From contig CM066292.1 of the NCBI GenBank assembly GCA_033816765.1, forward strand, positions 5,580,001 to 5,644,000: DNA of 64,000 nt, given 5' to 3'. The DNA is from Nothopassalora personata (taxonomy: Eukaryota > Ascomycota > Dothideomycetes > Mycosphaerellales > Mycosphaerellaceae). Positions 45,430 through 57,919 of the stretch are shown piece by piece. How positions within the stretch are numbered: the first letter of the stretch is position 1; every line of letters begins with the position of its first letter. A program made the translations under genes and the position numbers. A model generated the notes under the pieces. It saw only the letters and a list, made by a program, of their open reading frames with translations, did not search any database and had not been told where the DNA came from.

Positions 45430-48400
45430 TTTGTATAGGAGTAAGAGCAACCTATATTAGTACAGGTTACTTATATCCCTTGCTATTATAGCAGAAAACA
45501 TCTAGGAAGTAGAAGTCTACCCTATCTATCCTATTAAGGAGCTTAGTTTAATACTAAGTAATAGGTAATCTAGAAAAGGACTCTATACGGCTTACTATAA
45601 GCTAATACCTTAAAGACACTCTATAGGTAGAACTGCATCGAGATACTATTAAGAAGGACTTTAAGTAAGTTATTTAGAACTCTACTAGGAGAGACAGACC
45701 TGTGTCCTAGCTCCGAGACTATACCGCTCTTTCTTTACCCTACTAAGTAGGCCTTAGTATCTACACCTACGAACCTTACTATTCTACACTAAAAGCCTTA
45801 GTAGGACCTAAGCCACGACTTTGAAGCATATACACCTTGTTTCCTTACATTTAATTTATTATAGATTCACACTAAGAGAAAGGAGAAGAGAAGGGAACTA
45901 AAATCCCAATTCTTAGGAGAGACAATTAGAAGAGATAGTTCAACCTTTAGAGATATAAGATAGAGAGCTAGTTAGCATTCTTTACAATTGATAACCTATT
46001 GGAAGTGTTATTTAACAACATTAAGGGCAAGAACCTAAAACTCTAGGAAGAGACTAAGATTAAAGAGATTCTTAATGCACTAATATAGATAAAACAAAAT
46101 GCAGCTTGCTGCTTTAGTATCCTAAGTAGGATTATAGAAGAAGATGAATTTAAGCTTAAGGGCTCTTACGAATCTAGAAAAGCTACTAAGATATAGGTGC
46201 ATCTCTAGAACAAGTATAGCTAGGTGTTACTAACCTATGCACATAAGCTCATAAAACAGTTTATGAACTTTAAGATAAGTAAAGAGTTCACTATTAGATC
46301 TACATAGGCACACCTAGTGTCTCTTAGAAGGAGGATTGCTAATGTTAACCTAGAGGGCTAGTACTATAGGAAAGCTAATATAAGAATAACCTAGCTTTTA
46401 AGCTTACTGCCACCTAACTACTATGTAGCTAGGGATACTATTATAGCTTAGCTAAAGATAGATTATAAAAGGACCTTAAAGATCCTTAAGGCTTAAGAGG
46501 CTAGATTGAATCCCTCTAAGGCTAAGTATAGTATAGCAGCTACCTAGGTTAGGCCCTTAGGTTAGGTAAGATTACTTTCCTGCCTTCTCTATAAGAAGGA
46601 CTATCTTATTAAGGACTGCCCTAGTCTCTCTAAGGTAAAGAAGGTCCTTAGATCTCATTCCTAAGCACTATCCTCCTAGAATGCAACACATGTTAAGAAG
46701 AGAAGATCTCTACTACTATCTTTAAGAAGAACACTAAGAGAGAAGTCCTCTATAGAGGAACTCAAGAAAATAGTAAAGAAACTCAGCTCTAACATGCTGT
46801 CACTCTAGAAGAACTAGGCCTAGTCTCCTTCCTCTAAAACAAGGAAGACTAGGAAAGGTTTCTCTACCTAAGAGCTACCTAACTTATGCAACTCATCCTA
46901 GAAGACAATGTCTAATAACAATAAGTATAATGAAGTAGCTTACTTAACTATAGAAGTCTAAGGCAAGTTCCCCTCATTAGAGTAGTTACTTAATTCTTGT
47001 ACTTCATCCTATATAACTAACTAGAACTGCCTCTTTAGATCTATAACTCCCTTAACAAAGAAGAAATAGATCAAAGTAGGAGGTAGGCATTTGTTAGCTA
47101 CTTATATTAGGACTGTAGAGATAAGTAGGAGATCTAGCAGGAAAGTTGTTTTAGAAGATGTTCTACTTATACCTAAGCTAAGGGTAAACCTAGTTTCTTA
47201 GAACTAGTTTAGCAAGCAGTTTAGTGTCTAACCTCCTTTGTTTTCTCTTATATCCCCCTCTAGCTAAACTGTTGTCTAGATAAGGCTCCTTAGGGGGGTT
47301 CCATTCATTAATAAGATTTCTCCTCTACTATAAGAAAGGGCATATCACTTATTATGTGCACTACCAATAGAGAATGCCTTTGTAACTGCTGAATTAGAGA
47401 CTAACCTAAAACAGTAGGAGCTTTAGTATAGAAGATTTGCACACTTTAGGAAGAACTTGCTCTAGAATCTTTATAAGGTAATAGACTTAAAAGAACCTAT
47501 TCCTATTCCTAGGGATAGCTTCTACTAGTATAGAGTGTGTTTAATAGCAAAGATAAAGAAGTACAAAGGCAAAGTTACTAAGAGAAGACCTAAAAGACTT
47601 GCCCTTGTATCTATTAACATATATAGTCCACTGCTAACATTAAGGCTAGGGTTTAAATACTAGCTTAAGATTGTTAACAACTTCTCTAGAAAAAAGTAGA
47701 CCTGTCCTCTTAAGAAAAGAGAAGATACTCTAGTTAATCTCTAGAACTAGAAGATTAAGGTAGAGAGGAAATCATTAGCATAGTTAAAAGTAGTTAGGCT
47801 TAATAATGCAAGGGAACTTATTACATTAGTTAAGCAGTAGGAGAAGGATTTAGGAATTAGGCTAGAGCATACTAAGGCATACAACTCGCTCCAAAATGGA
47901 CTAGTTAAAAGGTCAATACAAACCTTAGAAGACTCTATAAGGGCAATGCTTAAAGAGGCTAAGATGCTAATTGAATTCTAGCCTAAAGCACTAGAAGCCT
48001 AAACCTACATAAGGAACAAACTACTAAATAGTCTAGACTATAATAGGTTTAAGGTTTCACTAGATAAAGCCTTTAATAGTATTAAGCCAACTATTAACTA
48101 TTTAAAGGTTTAGGGATGTAAAGCTATTATCTACATAGACACAAGATCCTAGCCTTAATAGGCAAGAAGTGATAAACTAATAAACAGAGGTAAAGAAGCA
48201 GTGTTTGTTAGATACGTTAAAAATATAGCTAAGGCCTAGCTCTTTTAGGAACTAGACATAAAAGCTGTTAAATAATATATACATGTAGACTTCTTTAAGG
48301 ACCAACCTAGAGATAATATAGATCTCAATGTTACAAAATTGAATCTATTAAGCAATGCACTAGCTAGGAGACCCTTAGGGAGGCTAAGGAAGGACATATC

Positions 48401-48960
48401 CTTAGAGCAACCTATTCACTATTTAATCATTCAGTAGAGCAGCCTAGTAACAGCCTAGCTAGGAAAGCTGTTTGTGTAACTTCCCTAGCCTCTAAAGAAT
48501 ATAGGGGAATTTCAGAAAATCGATAAGCTAATTAAGATAAGTTCACTAGATCTCTAGGAAAAGAATGTTACTAGGACACAAGTAACTACTCTTAGATCAT
48601 CCCTTAGTAAGAGGAGGGCTAACTATAATGTTAAGGGCTATAAATAGAAACAGAAAGCCCTAAGATCTATAGTCCCTATACCTAAACTAGCTACTAAAGT
48701 AGGAGAAGCAATAGACCTCTTAGAGAACCTTGCTACTTACCACTAAGCTTTCTTTATAGCTATGCAATTAGTGGATGATTCAGTACTATAGGATAGTAAA
48801 TTCCTAGAAGAAGTTAAGGAGATAGCCTTTATAGCAACTGTAGAAGTTATTATATATAAGCAAGAGATCCTAATTCTAAAGTCCTATAAGGATGCTATAA
48901 ATAACAAGAAATAGGGACACCTTTAGAAGGAAGCAATCTAGAAGGAGCTAGATGCTCTAT

Positions 48961-49456
48961 TGTCAGGGCGAGAGCCTGGCTTGGGAACTGGACTAAGAAG
49001 CAGGTGCGAAATGCAGCTGCAGGTACAAAGGTATGGTAGGCTAGCTACACAAGACGAAAGACGAAGAAGAGAAGAGAGAGGCTTAGGGAGCAAGCCGGCT
49101 ATTTGTACAATCCCCCCGCGTGTTGCGCGTCCTCGTGTTTGCGTGTTTGTGTGTTTGCTGCACATGGCAAACACCAAACTTTGTCATTCACCAAACATTC
49201 CAACCCTCCTACGGGTATCCACGGGCTTCCTCCACGTGCGCGGGCCTTCTCCGAGTCACAGGCAGTGACGGTGTGACGTCCCGAGGTGCCGCTGTCCATT
49301 AGTGCCTGAGGTGTCATGGGTGGGGGCTGGTTTAGGCTGTGAATGTTGTCGGGCTTGGCATTCACATGCAAATCTGAACATTCACTCCCACTCTCTTTTG
49401 GCCCGGAAGGCTTCTCAGCTCCCAGGTGGGATCCTTCCTGATGGGAGACCGTGACA
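48961..49456. repeat. Clean solo LTR inserted in Copia-2
   Basis: A 496-bp GC-richer segment with termini TGTCAGG and CCGTGACA (5-bp inverted TGTCA/TGACA) and an exact 5-bp duplication tctat (48956-48960 and 49457-49461). CpA and TpG are frequent, so it arrived after the RIP that hit its host element or was never a target. No internal element sequence; hence solo LTR. Small overlapping frames in it are not genes. The family has no other copy in the window. Confidence 0.9.
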
Positions 49457-51035
49457 TCTATAGAGTAACAACACCTAGGAGAATGCTGTTCTACTAAAAG
49501 GAGCAAACTTAGTTACGTTAAGATAGGTCTTTAATGTTAAAAGAAGCATTAGTAGAGCTATTAAAAAGTTTAAGGCTAGGCTAGTTATAAGGGGCTTTTT
49601 ATAGAAGTTTAGTGTTAACTTTATAGAGACATTTACGCCTATAGTTAGACATAACACCCTTAGGGTGTTTATAGCTATTGTGTGTAAGAAGGATCTCTAT
49701 CTTCACTAAGTGGATGTAAACAATACGTTTATAGAAAGCACCCTCTATAAAGACATCTTTATGTTACTACTACTAGGAGTTAAGCTTCTACTAAACATAG
49801 TGTTTAAGATCCTTAAAAGCTTATATAGACTTAAGCAAGCAGCTAGAGATTAGAATCAACTCTATGTGTTAAAGCTTAGAGAGATTGGATTTACATAGTT
49901 AGAGGTAGATCCATGCCTACTTATTTATAAGGAAAAAGAGATTATAATTCTTACACATATAGATAACATTCTAATTGCTACACTGAAGTTAATAGATGTT
50001 CTCTAGTTCAAAAGAGAACTTAGTAAAGTCTTTAAGATTAAAGATCTTAGTGAACCTAAAAAGATCCTTAGCATAAGAGTGATAAGGGACAGGAGGAGAG
50101 GAATCCTAAAACTTAACTAGGGACACTTTGTTAGGGACAACCTTACTAAGATAGGGATAAACTATAAGAAGGCAGCACCTACACACTCACCTATAGACAG
50201 CTATAAGGCTCTTAAACCTTTAAGCTATATAGATAAGAGGTGTAACAAGGCAGAGTACTAAAGTATTAATAGTACATAGATATAGCTAGTAACAATTACA
50301 AGGCTAGACATTGCTTTTGCCCTAGGAAGGATAAGCTCATTTGTAAGTGACCTATCCGCCTACTACATAAAGGCTTTAAAGAAGATTATAAGATATCTAA
50401 GGTTATATCCTAATCTTAGCCTTGTCTTCTCTAGGTATAGAGAAGGATGCCTAGTTGGATACTGTGACTCTAATTATACTATGGATAAAGTAGATAGAGT
50501 CTCTATCCTTAGGTATGTCTTCTTCCTCTATAGGGCACTAGTCTCCTAGATGAGCAAGAAGCAAAAGTCTATAGCAACATCTATAATAGAAGCTAAATAC
50601 ATAGCTATAAATGCATATATAAAGCAATCCTAATTCCTAGCTTTACTACTAAGGGAGATGGACTGTCTAGAGTTAGTAGGAGACTGTTCCTATTAACTAA
50701 GGATCACTAGAAACTAGGAGACTATGTTAAGCTTAAGACTAGTCTAATTAAGAGGTAACAACTAAGCTGCCCTTACCCTAGTAAGGGATGCATATGTTTA
50801 TAACAAGTTAAAGCACATTAACATTGCCTATAATGCTGTTAGGAAACTTTAGTAGAGAAGGCTTATTACTATTAAGTACACCCTAACATCTAAGATAGTT
50901 ATAGATAGGTTCATAAAGCTAAAGACTAGTCTACACTTCTAGAGGTTTATAAGCTAGCTCAACCTGTTATAGAGGTCTAAATACTACTAACAGGAGAAGA
51001 GTAGACTGTAACCTCCTATATGAGATAAGTAGGAG

Positions 51036-51282
51036 TGTTAAGATATAGCATCTTAGGGGGAGCTAACAGTTAGGTTGTGATCTAATAGCCTAAGGCATCT
51101 ACGATAACTCAGCTTATCGGAAGACACCTTCTCTCCCCTTTAGCTTAGACAGACATCTAACACAATTAACACATTGGTTCCTAATATATTGCTGTATGCC
51201 CTGTGGCTGTTAGCTAGTTAAAGATTGATCTCTTACTCCACTCCGCTGCTAACTACGTATCCTATTAGGTCTTAACTTAATA
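51036..51282 (+). repeat. Copia-2 3' LTR
   Basis: 247 bp, the same length as the 5' LTR with a handful of RIP-type differences (for example AAGATGTAG versus AAGATATAG). Preceded by a purine tract GATAAGTAGGAG. Confidence 0.93.
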
Positions 51283-51287
51283 GAACC

Positions 51288-53141
51288 GATATCTACTACC
51301 CCTAATTAGTAAGATATTAGATAGGCTATAGGATAAGAGACTTTTTACTATAATCGACCTAAAGGATACCTACTATCTTATTCCTATTAAGTAAGGAGAC
51401 GAGTAGAAGACGACATTTTATACGTACTACGGTTATTACGAGTACTTAGTAATACCTTTTAGATTAACTAATATACCGGCTACCTTTTAGAGTTATAGTA
51501 ATAAGGTTCTTACCGGATTAGTAGATAATATCTACGTAGTCTATTTATATAATGTTCTTATCTATAGCGTAACGCGTAAGGAGCACGTACGAGCCGTACG
51601 CGCGGTACTAGAGAGGCTACGAAAGTTCGCCTATTTACGAACCTAAAGAAGTGTAGCTTCTTCTAGGAGAGTGTCGAGTTCCTAGGATTTATCGTAAGTG
51701 TCGTAGGCGTATCGATAGATAGGAGTAGGGTAGCCGTAATCGAGGAATAGCCTACGCCTACGAGTTTTTATAAGGTTTAATCCTTCCTAGGATTCTATAA
51801 CTTCTATAGGCGCTTTATCGAAGGGTACTCGAGGATTACGAAGCTATTAATAGACCTACTAAAGGGATGTAAGAATAGTAAGAAGTAAGGGCCTCTTATG
51901 TAGTCCGCTTACGAGGAGTAAGCGTTCTAACGGCTAAAAGCTAGGTTCCTCGGAGCACCTATCCTAAGGCACTTTAATCCTTCGTTACGTACGAGGGTTA
52001 AAACGGATACCTTAGGTTTTACGATTATAGGTATTATCTCTTAGCTATTTAGGACTAAGTAGCATCTAATTGCCTTCTATTCTCGTAAGATAATACCTAC
52101 CGAGTGCAATTATAAGACCTATAACTAAGAGCTACTAGTAGTAGTAGAGGCATTTAAGTATTAGCGACCGTACCTCGAAGGCGCATCGTATACGGTTTAG
52201 GTACTAGTCGACTATACGAACCTATAGGGTTTTATAATAGTAAAGTAGCTAAACGGGAGGTAAGCTCGATAGGCGACGTTTCTATAACCTTTCGACTTCG
52301 TAGTAGAGTATAGGTCGGGGAAGAGTAACCTAGCCGATACGCTATCGCGACGTAGTAACTACGTACGCGTAGCGTAGTAGACATCAAACTTACTTCCTAC
52401 GCTATAAAGTAAGCTATCTTTCTAGAAGGAATCCCTATTAAGAGAGGACGAGCCTATAGTAAGGCGCGTAACCGCTACCTACGAGAAGATATAGGATAAG
52501 GCGACGATAATAGTAGTAGTAGCCTACGAGCCGTAGGGGACCCGATCGCTACTAGTAAGAGTATACGCTATAATAATGTAGGGCGGCCTAGGTAAACTAC
52601 TTATACTACTAATAAAAATCGTATAGGGGAGAGACGATAGGTACGTCGTATACTTATCGTAGGCGCCTAGCGAAGGGGACGCTAAGGACTAGTATATAAA
52701 AGACGGGTTAGTCTATCGCGGGAACGCGATTATAGTACCCGAAGACTATATAGTAAGAGTATAGCTACTCTATATACATTATAACGACCTACTAGTAGGG
52801 CACTTTAGTAAGGTAAAGACTAAAGAGCTACTACGACGTTATTACTAGTAGGAATTACTTAGTAAGGAAGTAAGGGAGTATATTAGAAACTGTAGGGCTT
52901 ATTAGACCTCGAAGGCGAGGCGCTATCGACCCTACGGCGAGCTATAGCTACTATCTAGGCTAGACGGTCTATAGTAGGAAATTACTATAGATTTTATTAC
53001 GGACCTACCGCTAAGTAAGCGAGGAGAATACGTATATAATACGATCCTAGTAATCGTCGACCGCTACTCTAAAATAAACTTATATATTCCTACGACTAAG
53101 ATATATATAGCGGCGGAGCTTATAAGGATCTTACGAGACGA
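51288..53141 (+). mobile_element. Gypsy-A copy 3, RT to integrase core start
   Basis: Aligns with 4128-5950 of copy 1 (RT YxDD region near 51545, RNase H, integrase finger). Ends in the integrase core at the duplicated TCTTACGAGACGA (53129-53141), where a 767-bp insert interrupts it. Confidence 0.85.
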
Positions 53142-53908
53142 TTTTGATTGATTGATTATTCCATTAACGTGCTATTTGAGTCAAAGACTATGCAACACGG
53201 GTCTCGAGAACGAGACCAAAATTTGAGAGAAGGAGAAAAGCCCCGTCGTACCCCGGACGTAAAAACTCCTTAAAAGATGCGAGCAACGCTCGCTATTCGA
53301 ACCGTAAATCGAATATATTGCGGCGTAGTACGCGCGTACCCGGTAGTCGTGTCTTGTCGAGAATTGCGGTTTGTCGCCTTGCCCCGGGCGAGACAAGTTT
53401 TGCGCCCGTGTCTCGTTCTTGTTTTAAAAAGCCAAGCCGGCCGTACCCGTACGCACCGAGCAAAATCCCAAGAAACACCCGTTGCCTCTGTTTCAATCCA
53501 GTCGCGTTCTCCGGTCTCGAGTGTAGCTCCTCGGTCGCAGTGGCCTCGCTGTCGTCCCCCCCTCGGCCTCTCTTGGTTCCAGCCGTGCAGTATACGTGGT
53601 TTGCGCCCCTAAACGCCTCTCTTGGTTCCAGCCGGCAGTTTACGTGGTTTGCCGGGACGACAGGTAGACAGCGCCTTCGTTGTTCGAGCGACGTGTACGC
53701 TATGTACGTCGCTTTCCCTTCTCGCAGTTCCGGAGTTCTTGTTTGTAGATTTTGAGCGTATCTCGTTCGTTCGGTTCGTCCGACCTGTCTTTTCTTGTTT
53801 CGAGTCGAGTAGGCTTGTATTTTTCGAGAGAGAGAGTCTTAGTTTCTCTTCGTCGTAACGAAGATACTTACGTCGTCCGCCGCGTGAAGGCGCTCTCTAT
53901 AGGACGAC
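53142..53908 (-). mobile_element. Unmutated 767-bp retroposon-like insertion with 13-bp target-site duplication
   Basis: Flanked by the 13-bp duplication TCTTACGAGACGA (53129-53141 and 53909-53921); removing the insert and one duplicate restores the Gypsy-A integrase frame (ILRD-E-V). A duplication of this length and a simple A/T-rich repeat at one end (TTTTGATTGATTGATT at 53142, i.e. a (AATC)n-A tail on the minus strand) fit target-primed insertion of a LINE or SINE, minus orientation. Composition is normal with many CpA/TpG. Contains an imperfect 37-38-bp direct repeat (53567-53604 and 53616-53652). Small frames inside have no recognisable product, so a SINE, a 5'-truncated LINE or a retroposed transcript are all possible. 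Confidence 0.75.
53567..53652. repeat. Imperfect direct repeat inside the retroposon-like insert
   Basis: Two 37-38-bp units, 53567-53604 and 53616-53652, both starting CCTCTCTTGGTTCCAGCC and ending TACGTGGTTTGC, separated by 11 bp. Confidence 0.9.
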
Positions 53909-53921
53909 TCTTACGAGACGA

Positions 53922-54830
53922 AGTCGTACGGCATTATAGTATACTAGCGGGTATAGTAAGTAACCGCGGGTTAGTGTTTACGAGTAAGTTCTAGAGTAAC
54001 TTCTACTTCGAGGCGTAGGTAAAGCGTAAGCTATCTATAGCTTTCTACCCTTAGACTAACGGCTAGACTAAGAGAATAAACTAAACCTTAGAATAGTACC
54101 TTCGTTATTACTATAGCGAGAACTAGATAGAGTAGGCTAAGTAGCTAGCTATTACTAAATTCGTATGTAATAATAGCGTCTACCCTACGCTACGTATAAG
54201 CCTATTCGAGATAGCGTATAGTTAGAGACCTAAGATTACCCTAATACCTATAGAATCTCGAGGCGAGATCCGGGAAGGGGAGGTACTAGTAGCGGTAGAC
54301 TTAGTTAACCGTATACGAGAGATACGCGCTACGCTTACGAAGCGTTAGGAAATCGTAGTAGCCGATTAGACTCGCTACTATAATAAGACTTATAAGGCTA
54401 AGAGCTATCGCGTAGGCGACATAGTCTTATTATCTACAAAGAACCTAAGGTTAGTATCGCCGAAGAAGAAAATAGGTCCGAAGTTTATTAGACCGTACCG
54501 CATTATCGACGCTATCGGTTCGTAGGCGTACCGCCTAGTACTACTAGCCGACTTAAGAATTTATAATGTATTCTATATATCCCTCCTCGAGCCGTACGCG
54601 GGTAGCGAGAAGGATAGAGGTACTATAACCCTCGCTAATAAGGACGGGGAATATAAAGTAGAGGTAGTACTAGGAAAGCGTAAGTATAAGAATAAGGTAT
54701 AGTACCTAGTATAATAGAAGGGCTAGCTAGAGGAATATAATAGCTAGGAGCTAGTATAAGGACTTACGAATACTACGCGTATAGTAGCCGAATATAAGGC
54801 GTTAGCGAAGACGGTATAAGCCGGCGGAAG
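53922..54830 (+). mobile_element. Gypsy-A copy 3, integrase core and C-terminal domain
   Basis: Decodes as HYSILAGIVSNRGLVFTSKF (catalytic second Asp now Asn), a NGQTK-IN-TLEYLRYY block, then the C-terminal GDIVLLSTKNLRL and KKIGPKFIRPYRIIDAIG and YRLVLLADLRIYNVFYISLLEPY (GPY/F and chromodomain-like region). Many RIP stops. Confidence 0.85.
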
Positions 54831-56572
54831 GATCCGTAAAGGCTACGCGTATAGTAGTTAAATATAAGGTATCTACGAAGGCCGTATAAGGCGCTAAAGT
54901 AAGGGTATAGATTATATATTTAGGCCTTAACCCTTTATTAGCCGGATATAAGGGCCTTACCCTTTAGATATAACCTCCTCCTTCTACTAATAATACGGGG
55001 GGAGGCTAGTCCGATAGTATCTAAATTAATAGTATCCTCTACCCCCGATAGTAATATTAGCTATAACCTATATATAAGATACTAACTCTTAGTATACTCT
55101 ATCTAATTAAAAGGCTCGCTTACTTAGTTAAGTAAACACCCCCGATAGTAATAATATTAGAGAGGGAGGTAAGGAGAGAGAAGAGTAGAGAGAAGATTAT
55201 TTATTTAAAGTAAACTTTTATAGGCGTATAACGGCGCTAAGTAGATAGGAGATAGGCGCGTAGTAGGCGACTAATATACGCGGAGCGCGCGATTACTCGT
55301 TATTATCGTCCTCCTTATCCTCCTTATTATACTCGCTCCGTAGGGCTAGTAGTAGGAAGGCCCTGTCGGCCGTAGTAGTATCGATGTTTCTAGCCTATAA
55401 GAACTATAACTACGGTTAGTATAGAACACGTATATAATATATATAGTACTTATAGTACGGCTAAGCTCGAAGTGCCTATTAAGGGCCCTATTCTACTCTT
55501 ACTATAGAACTACGGACGTAGTAGCGGTAGCGGAGGAGGGGGTAGTAGTAGCGGAGGCGCCGGCGAACCGTACGCGGGTATCGCCTAGGCGCTTATTCTT
55601 ATAGGCGCTAAACTACTTCTTAGCCTAGGAGGAGGTTAGCCGATTTATATAGGGACCGATAGTACGCCGTACGCAGCGAGCGTAGGGAGGCTAGCGAGGC
55701 GTAGTACTTACCTCTAAGATCTACTTACCTAGCTAAGTATAGAGCTTATACTACTAGTCTAGAGTATCCTACTCCTACTTAGTAATAGGGTTACTAAGCC
55801 TCTAGATAAGCTTATCGCGCTAGGCGCGGGCGGTACGTAGGTAAGCTACTATCTATACGATAGTAACGCTAGTATTACTAACGTATAGGTACCTATTACT
55901 CCTATAGCGCCTATACTTCTTAAGTAACTCGCCGGTAGTAATACTATTATACGTATCCTACTCGTCTACTATACTATTAGTAAGCGTATCGTAAGTAAAG
56001 AGCGTAGTAAATACTTACTAGTTATGAAGTATAGGAGATACTATATATATATCTTAATATCTATACCTAGACGCTAGGCTAGTAATAACTTAGGGGTCTA
56101 CGGCCCTAATACGCTAAACTTACGCTTCGCTAGCGTATCTAGTACTCTAAGCGCGCTAGATATCTATAATAGTACTAGTAATAATATTAGTAGTACTAAT
56201 AGGCCCCCTATAAGGGCCTCTTAGCGGAGCTAGTCTTAGATAGCTTCCTCTAAAGCTATAGTAGTACTAGCGGGTCGCTAGATAGTCGCTAGCGAGGAGC
56301 TAGTAGATCGCTAGTAGTATAGGTGTAGTACGCTACGAGAACGTAGTAAAAGGGAAAAGAAGGAAAAGGAGGGAGAGGGTACGCTTCTTAAACCCTTAAG
56401 TTAGTTAATCCGGTAACTATAACTTTACCTAACTATACCTAGATAACGACACGTACGATACCCGTAGGCGGGTCGTATAGTAACGGAACCCGCGAGAAGT
56501 AGATAGATTACTTATATAGAAACCTCCTAAAGCCGCGAGCTAAGGATAGCTCGTCCTAGAAGGGGAGGTAGT
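54831..56572 (+). mobile_element. Gypsy-A copy 3, post-pol segment of unknown content
   Basis: Counterpart of 25514-27230. Holds no pol motif. Opposite-strand reading around 55300-55620, with RIP stops ignored, includes QFYSKSRIGPLIGTSSLAVL, which has a match in copy 2. Next to the LTR is the polypurine-like AGGGGAGGTAGT (56561-56572). Confidence 0.5.
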
Positions 56573-56770
56573 TATAAGGGTAGCCTATAGCTAACCCTTA
56601 TATATAATACGGCTATACCCGGCTTAATATACCGTACGTAACGCGCATACGTACACTAGGAGACGCGTATAGCGTCTATAGAAGAAAGTAAGCTTTAGTT
56701 TATCTACGATTAGAAGATCGTAGGCGTACTATATATTACGACATCCCCTTATAGCCTTACGGTCCTAATA
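56573..56770 (+). repeat. Gypsy-A copy 3, 3' LTR
   Basis: 198 bp, starts TATAAGGGTAGCC and ends CCTAATA; aligns along its length with the other copies. Confidence 0.9.
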
Positions 56771-57115
56771 GTACGTATACTATATCTATACTCTATCGGT
56801 TCGTTATATATATAGCCCTTAGGTTCTCTATATATTCTAGCTAACCTTTTCTATATAGTACTAGGTAGTTTAATAGTTTAATACCTATATAAATAAGCGT
56901 ATAGGTAAGACTTATATACGTAGTACTAGCGCCTCCTCTACTACTTTCTATACTATTACTACCTCTACTATAGCCCTATTATAGCTAGAATACTATTACC
57001 TATTAAGCTAGAGACTAAAGTCTAGTATAGAAATAATACCTAGAAGGACGACGTAATATAGACGCGTACTTAATAAATAATAGACGAGGATTTAGTAAGT
57101 GTCTCATTAGTAGCT
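56771..57115. mobile_element. RIP-mutated sequence, unassigned
   Basis: About 345 bp of TpA-rich, CpA-poor DNA between the Gypsy-A 3' LTR and the second unique island. It does not continue the Copia relic seen on the left side of Gypsy-A copy 3. No motif read. Confidence 0.5.
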
Positions 57116-57919
57116 AAGATTGTCTAGGGAGGAGAGATTGCCAAATCTATTTAGGTCGTGCCTACCGGGTAGATTGAGTTGCCTGCCCGATAGTATCTGC
57201 TGTTCTCAACGCGCAGTGCCAGCCACTAGGATCTCCCCTGCTCGCCAACCACTTCCCAACATCCACTCCCACCTCACGCTATTAACGTCCTCGAAGCCTT
57301 AATGCATAAGAGGAGGTCGAGGTGATAGCGTACTTCTATCTAAAGCACACACATCGGCGAATTCAGCTGTCACCATTTCCCACGCTATACCTCTTTCTAC
57401 CTTCGGGAGTGGTGGGACAACAGGCATTGGTCAGCCAGCTCGCACTTACAGTACAGTGCGCGCCACCATCACTTTAATACTTCATCAAGCAACATTGTCA
57501 GCAAATACCATGGCGCCGACAGAAAGCGCGTCCGTATGTATCGTCTCGTGTTGATTGCATGCATGGTAAGCGAGGCAGCCTCTGCACGCTTATTATTATG
57601 GAGTCGGTGTAGCCGCTGCTGCATTGCCAGCCATTGCATTGATCCGATACAGGCATTATCGATAATTCGCTAATCAGGATGACGAATGTGCGATGCTGCT
57701 TTTATGGAGGTAAGAGATGCACAAGAGGCAGGGCTGCTTGGGGCCTGCGCGTTCTTTTCATATACTACGCCAGCCTCCCTCCGCGTGTGTTTCTCGGGTC
57801 CATGAAACATGTCCCAACCTTCCACTCCGTTTATGCTTTCTCACACACTGCATCCGCAATGGCCGTCAACTGAGCACAACCACGGACCTGCTTGACTCAA
57901 CCAGCCTTGACGTCAAACA
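57116..57919. other. Upstream part of the second unique island
   Basis: Normal composition. A Kozak-like ATG at 57510 (ATACCATGGCGCCGACAG) is followed after eight codons by a GTATGT donor, so a short first exon of the downstream gene is conceivable, but no acceptor giving a continuous frame was established. Otherwise no recognised gene. Confidence 0.4.

Larger units (their letters stand above)
45168..51282 (+). mobile_element. Copia-2 element, moderately RIP-mutated
   Basis: A 6115-bp element with 247-bp LTRs, TSD gaacc (45163-45167 and 51283-51287). Gag about 46000-46900 with a CLLCKKDHLIKDC-like knuckle near 46575-46625; protease about 47100; integrase about 47500-48300 (NSLQNGLVKRSIQTL block); RT about 49550-50350 (VDVNNTFI, THIDNILIA in place of YVDD); RNase H to about 50950 (SQMSKKQKSIA-S-IEAKY). 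Frames are broken by RIP-type stops, but many CpA/TpG sites remain, so its mutation load is lower than in Gypsy-A. A solo LTR sits inside it at 48961-49456. Confidence 0.9.
42938..56770 (+). mobile_element. Gypsy-A copy 3 (plus strand), full span with nested insertions, RIP-mutated
   Basis: LTRs at 42938-43136 and 56573-56770; between them gag (about 43230-44330), protease/RT start (44340-45167), then RT to integrase (51288-53141), integrase core continued (53922-54830) and a post-pol segment to 56572. The parts rejoin in order when the Copia-2 element (45168-51287) and the 767-bp insert (53142-53921) are removed. The 5-bp flanks are atagg at left and gtacg at right, so no duplication is seen; the two ends may come from different insertions joined by recombination. 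Confidence 0.82.

Noticed and set aside
48938..49506. Frames of 60-135 codons
   Set aside because: They lie within or across the solo LTR with its tctat duplication, so they are chance frames in a GC-richer LTR.
53181..53994. Frames of 67-145 codons on both strands
   Set aside because: They fall in the 767-bp retroposon-like insert or cross its border; arginine/serine-rich composition and overlap on both strands suggest chance.
57120..57302. A 60-codon plus-strand frame at the start of the second unique island
   Set aside because: Starts at the RIP border, no motif, no supporting neighbour; not annotated.
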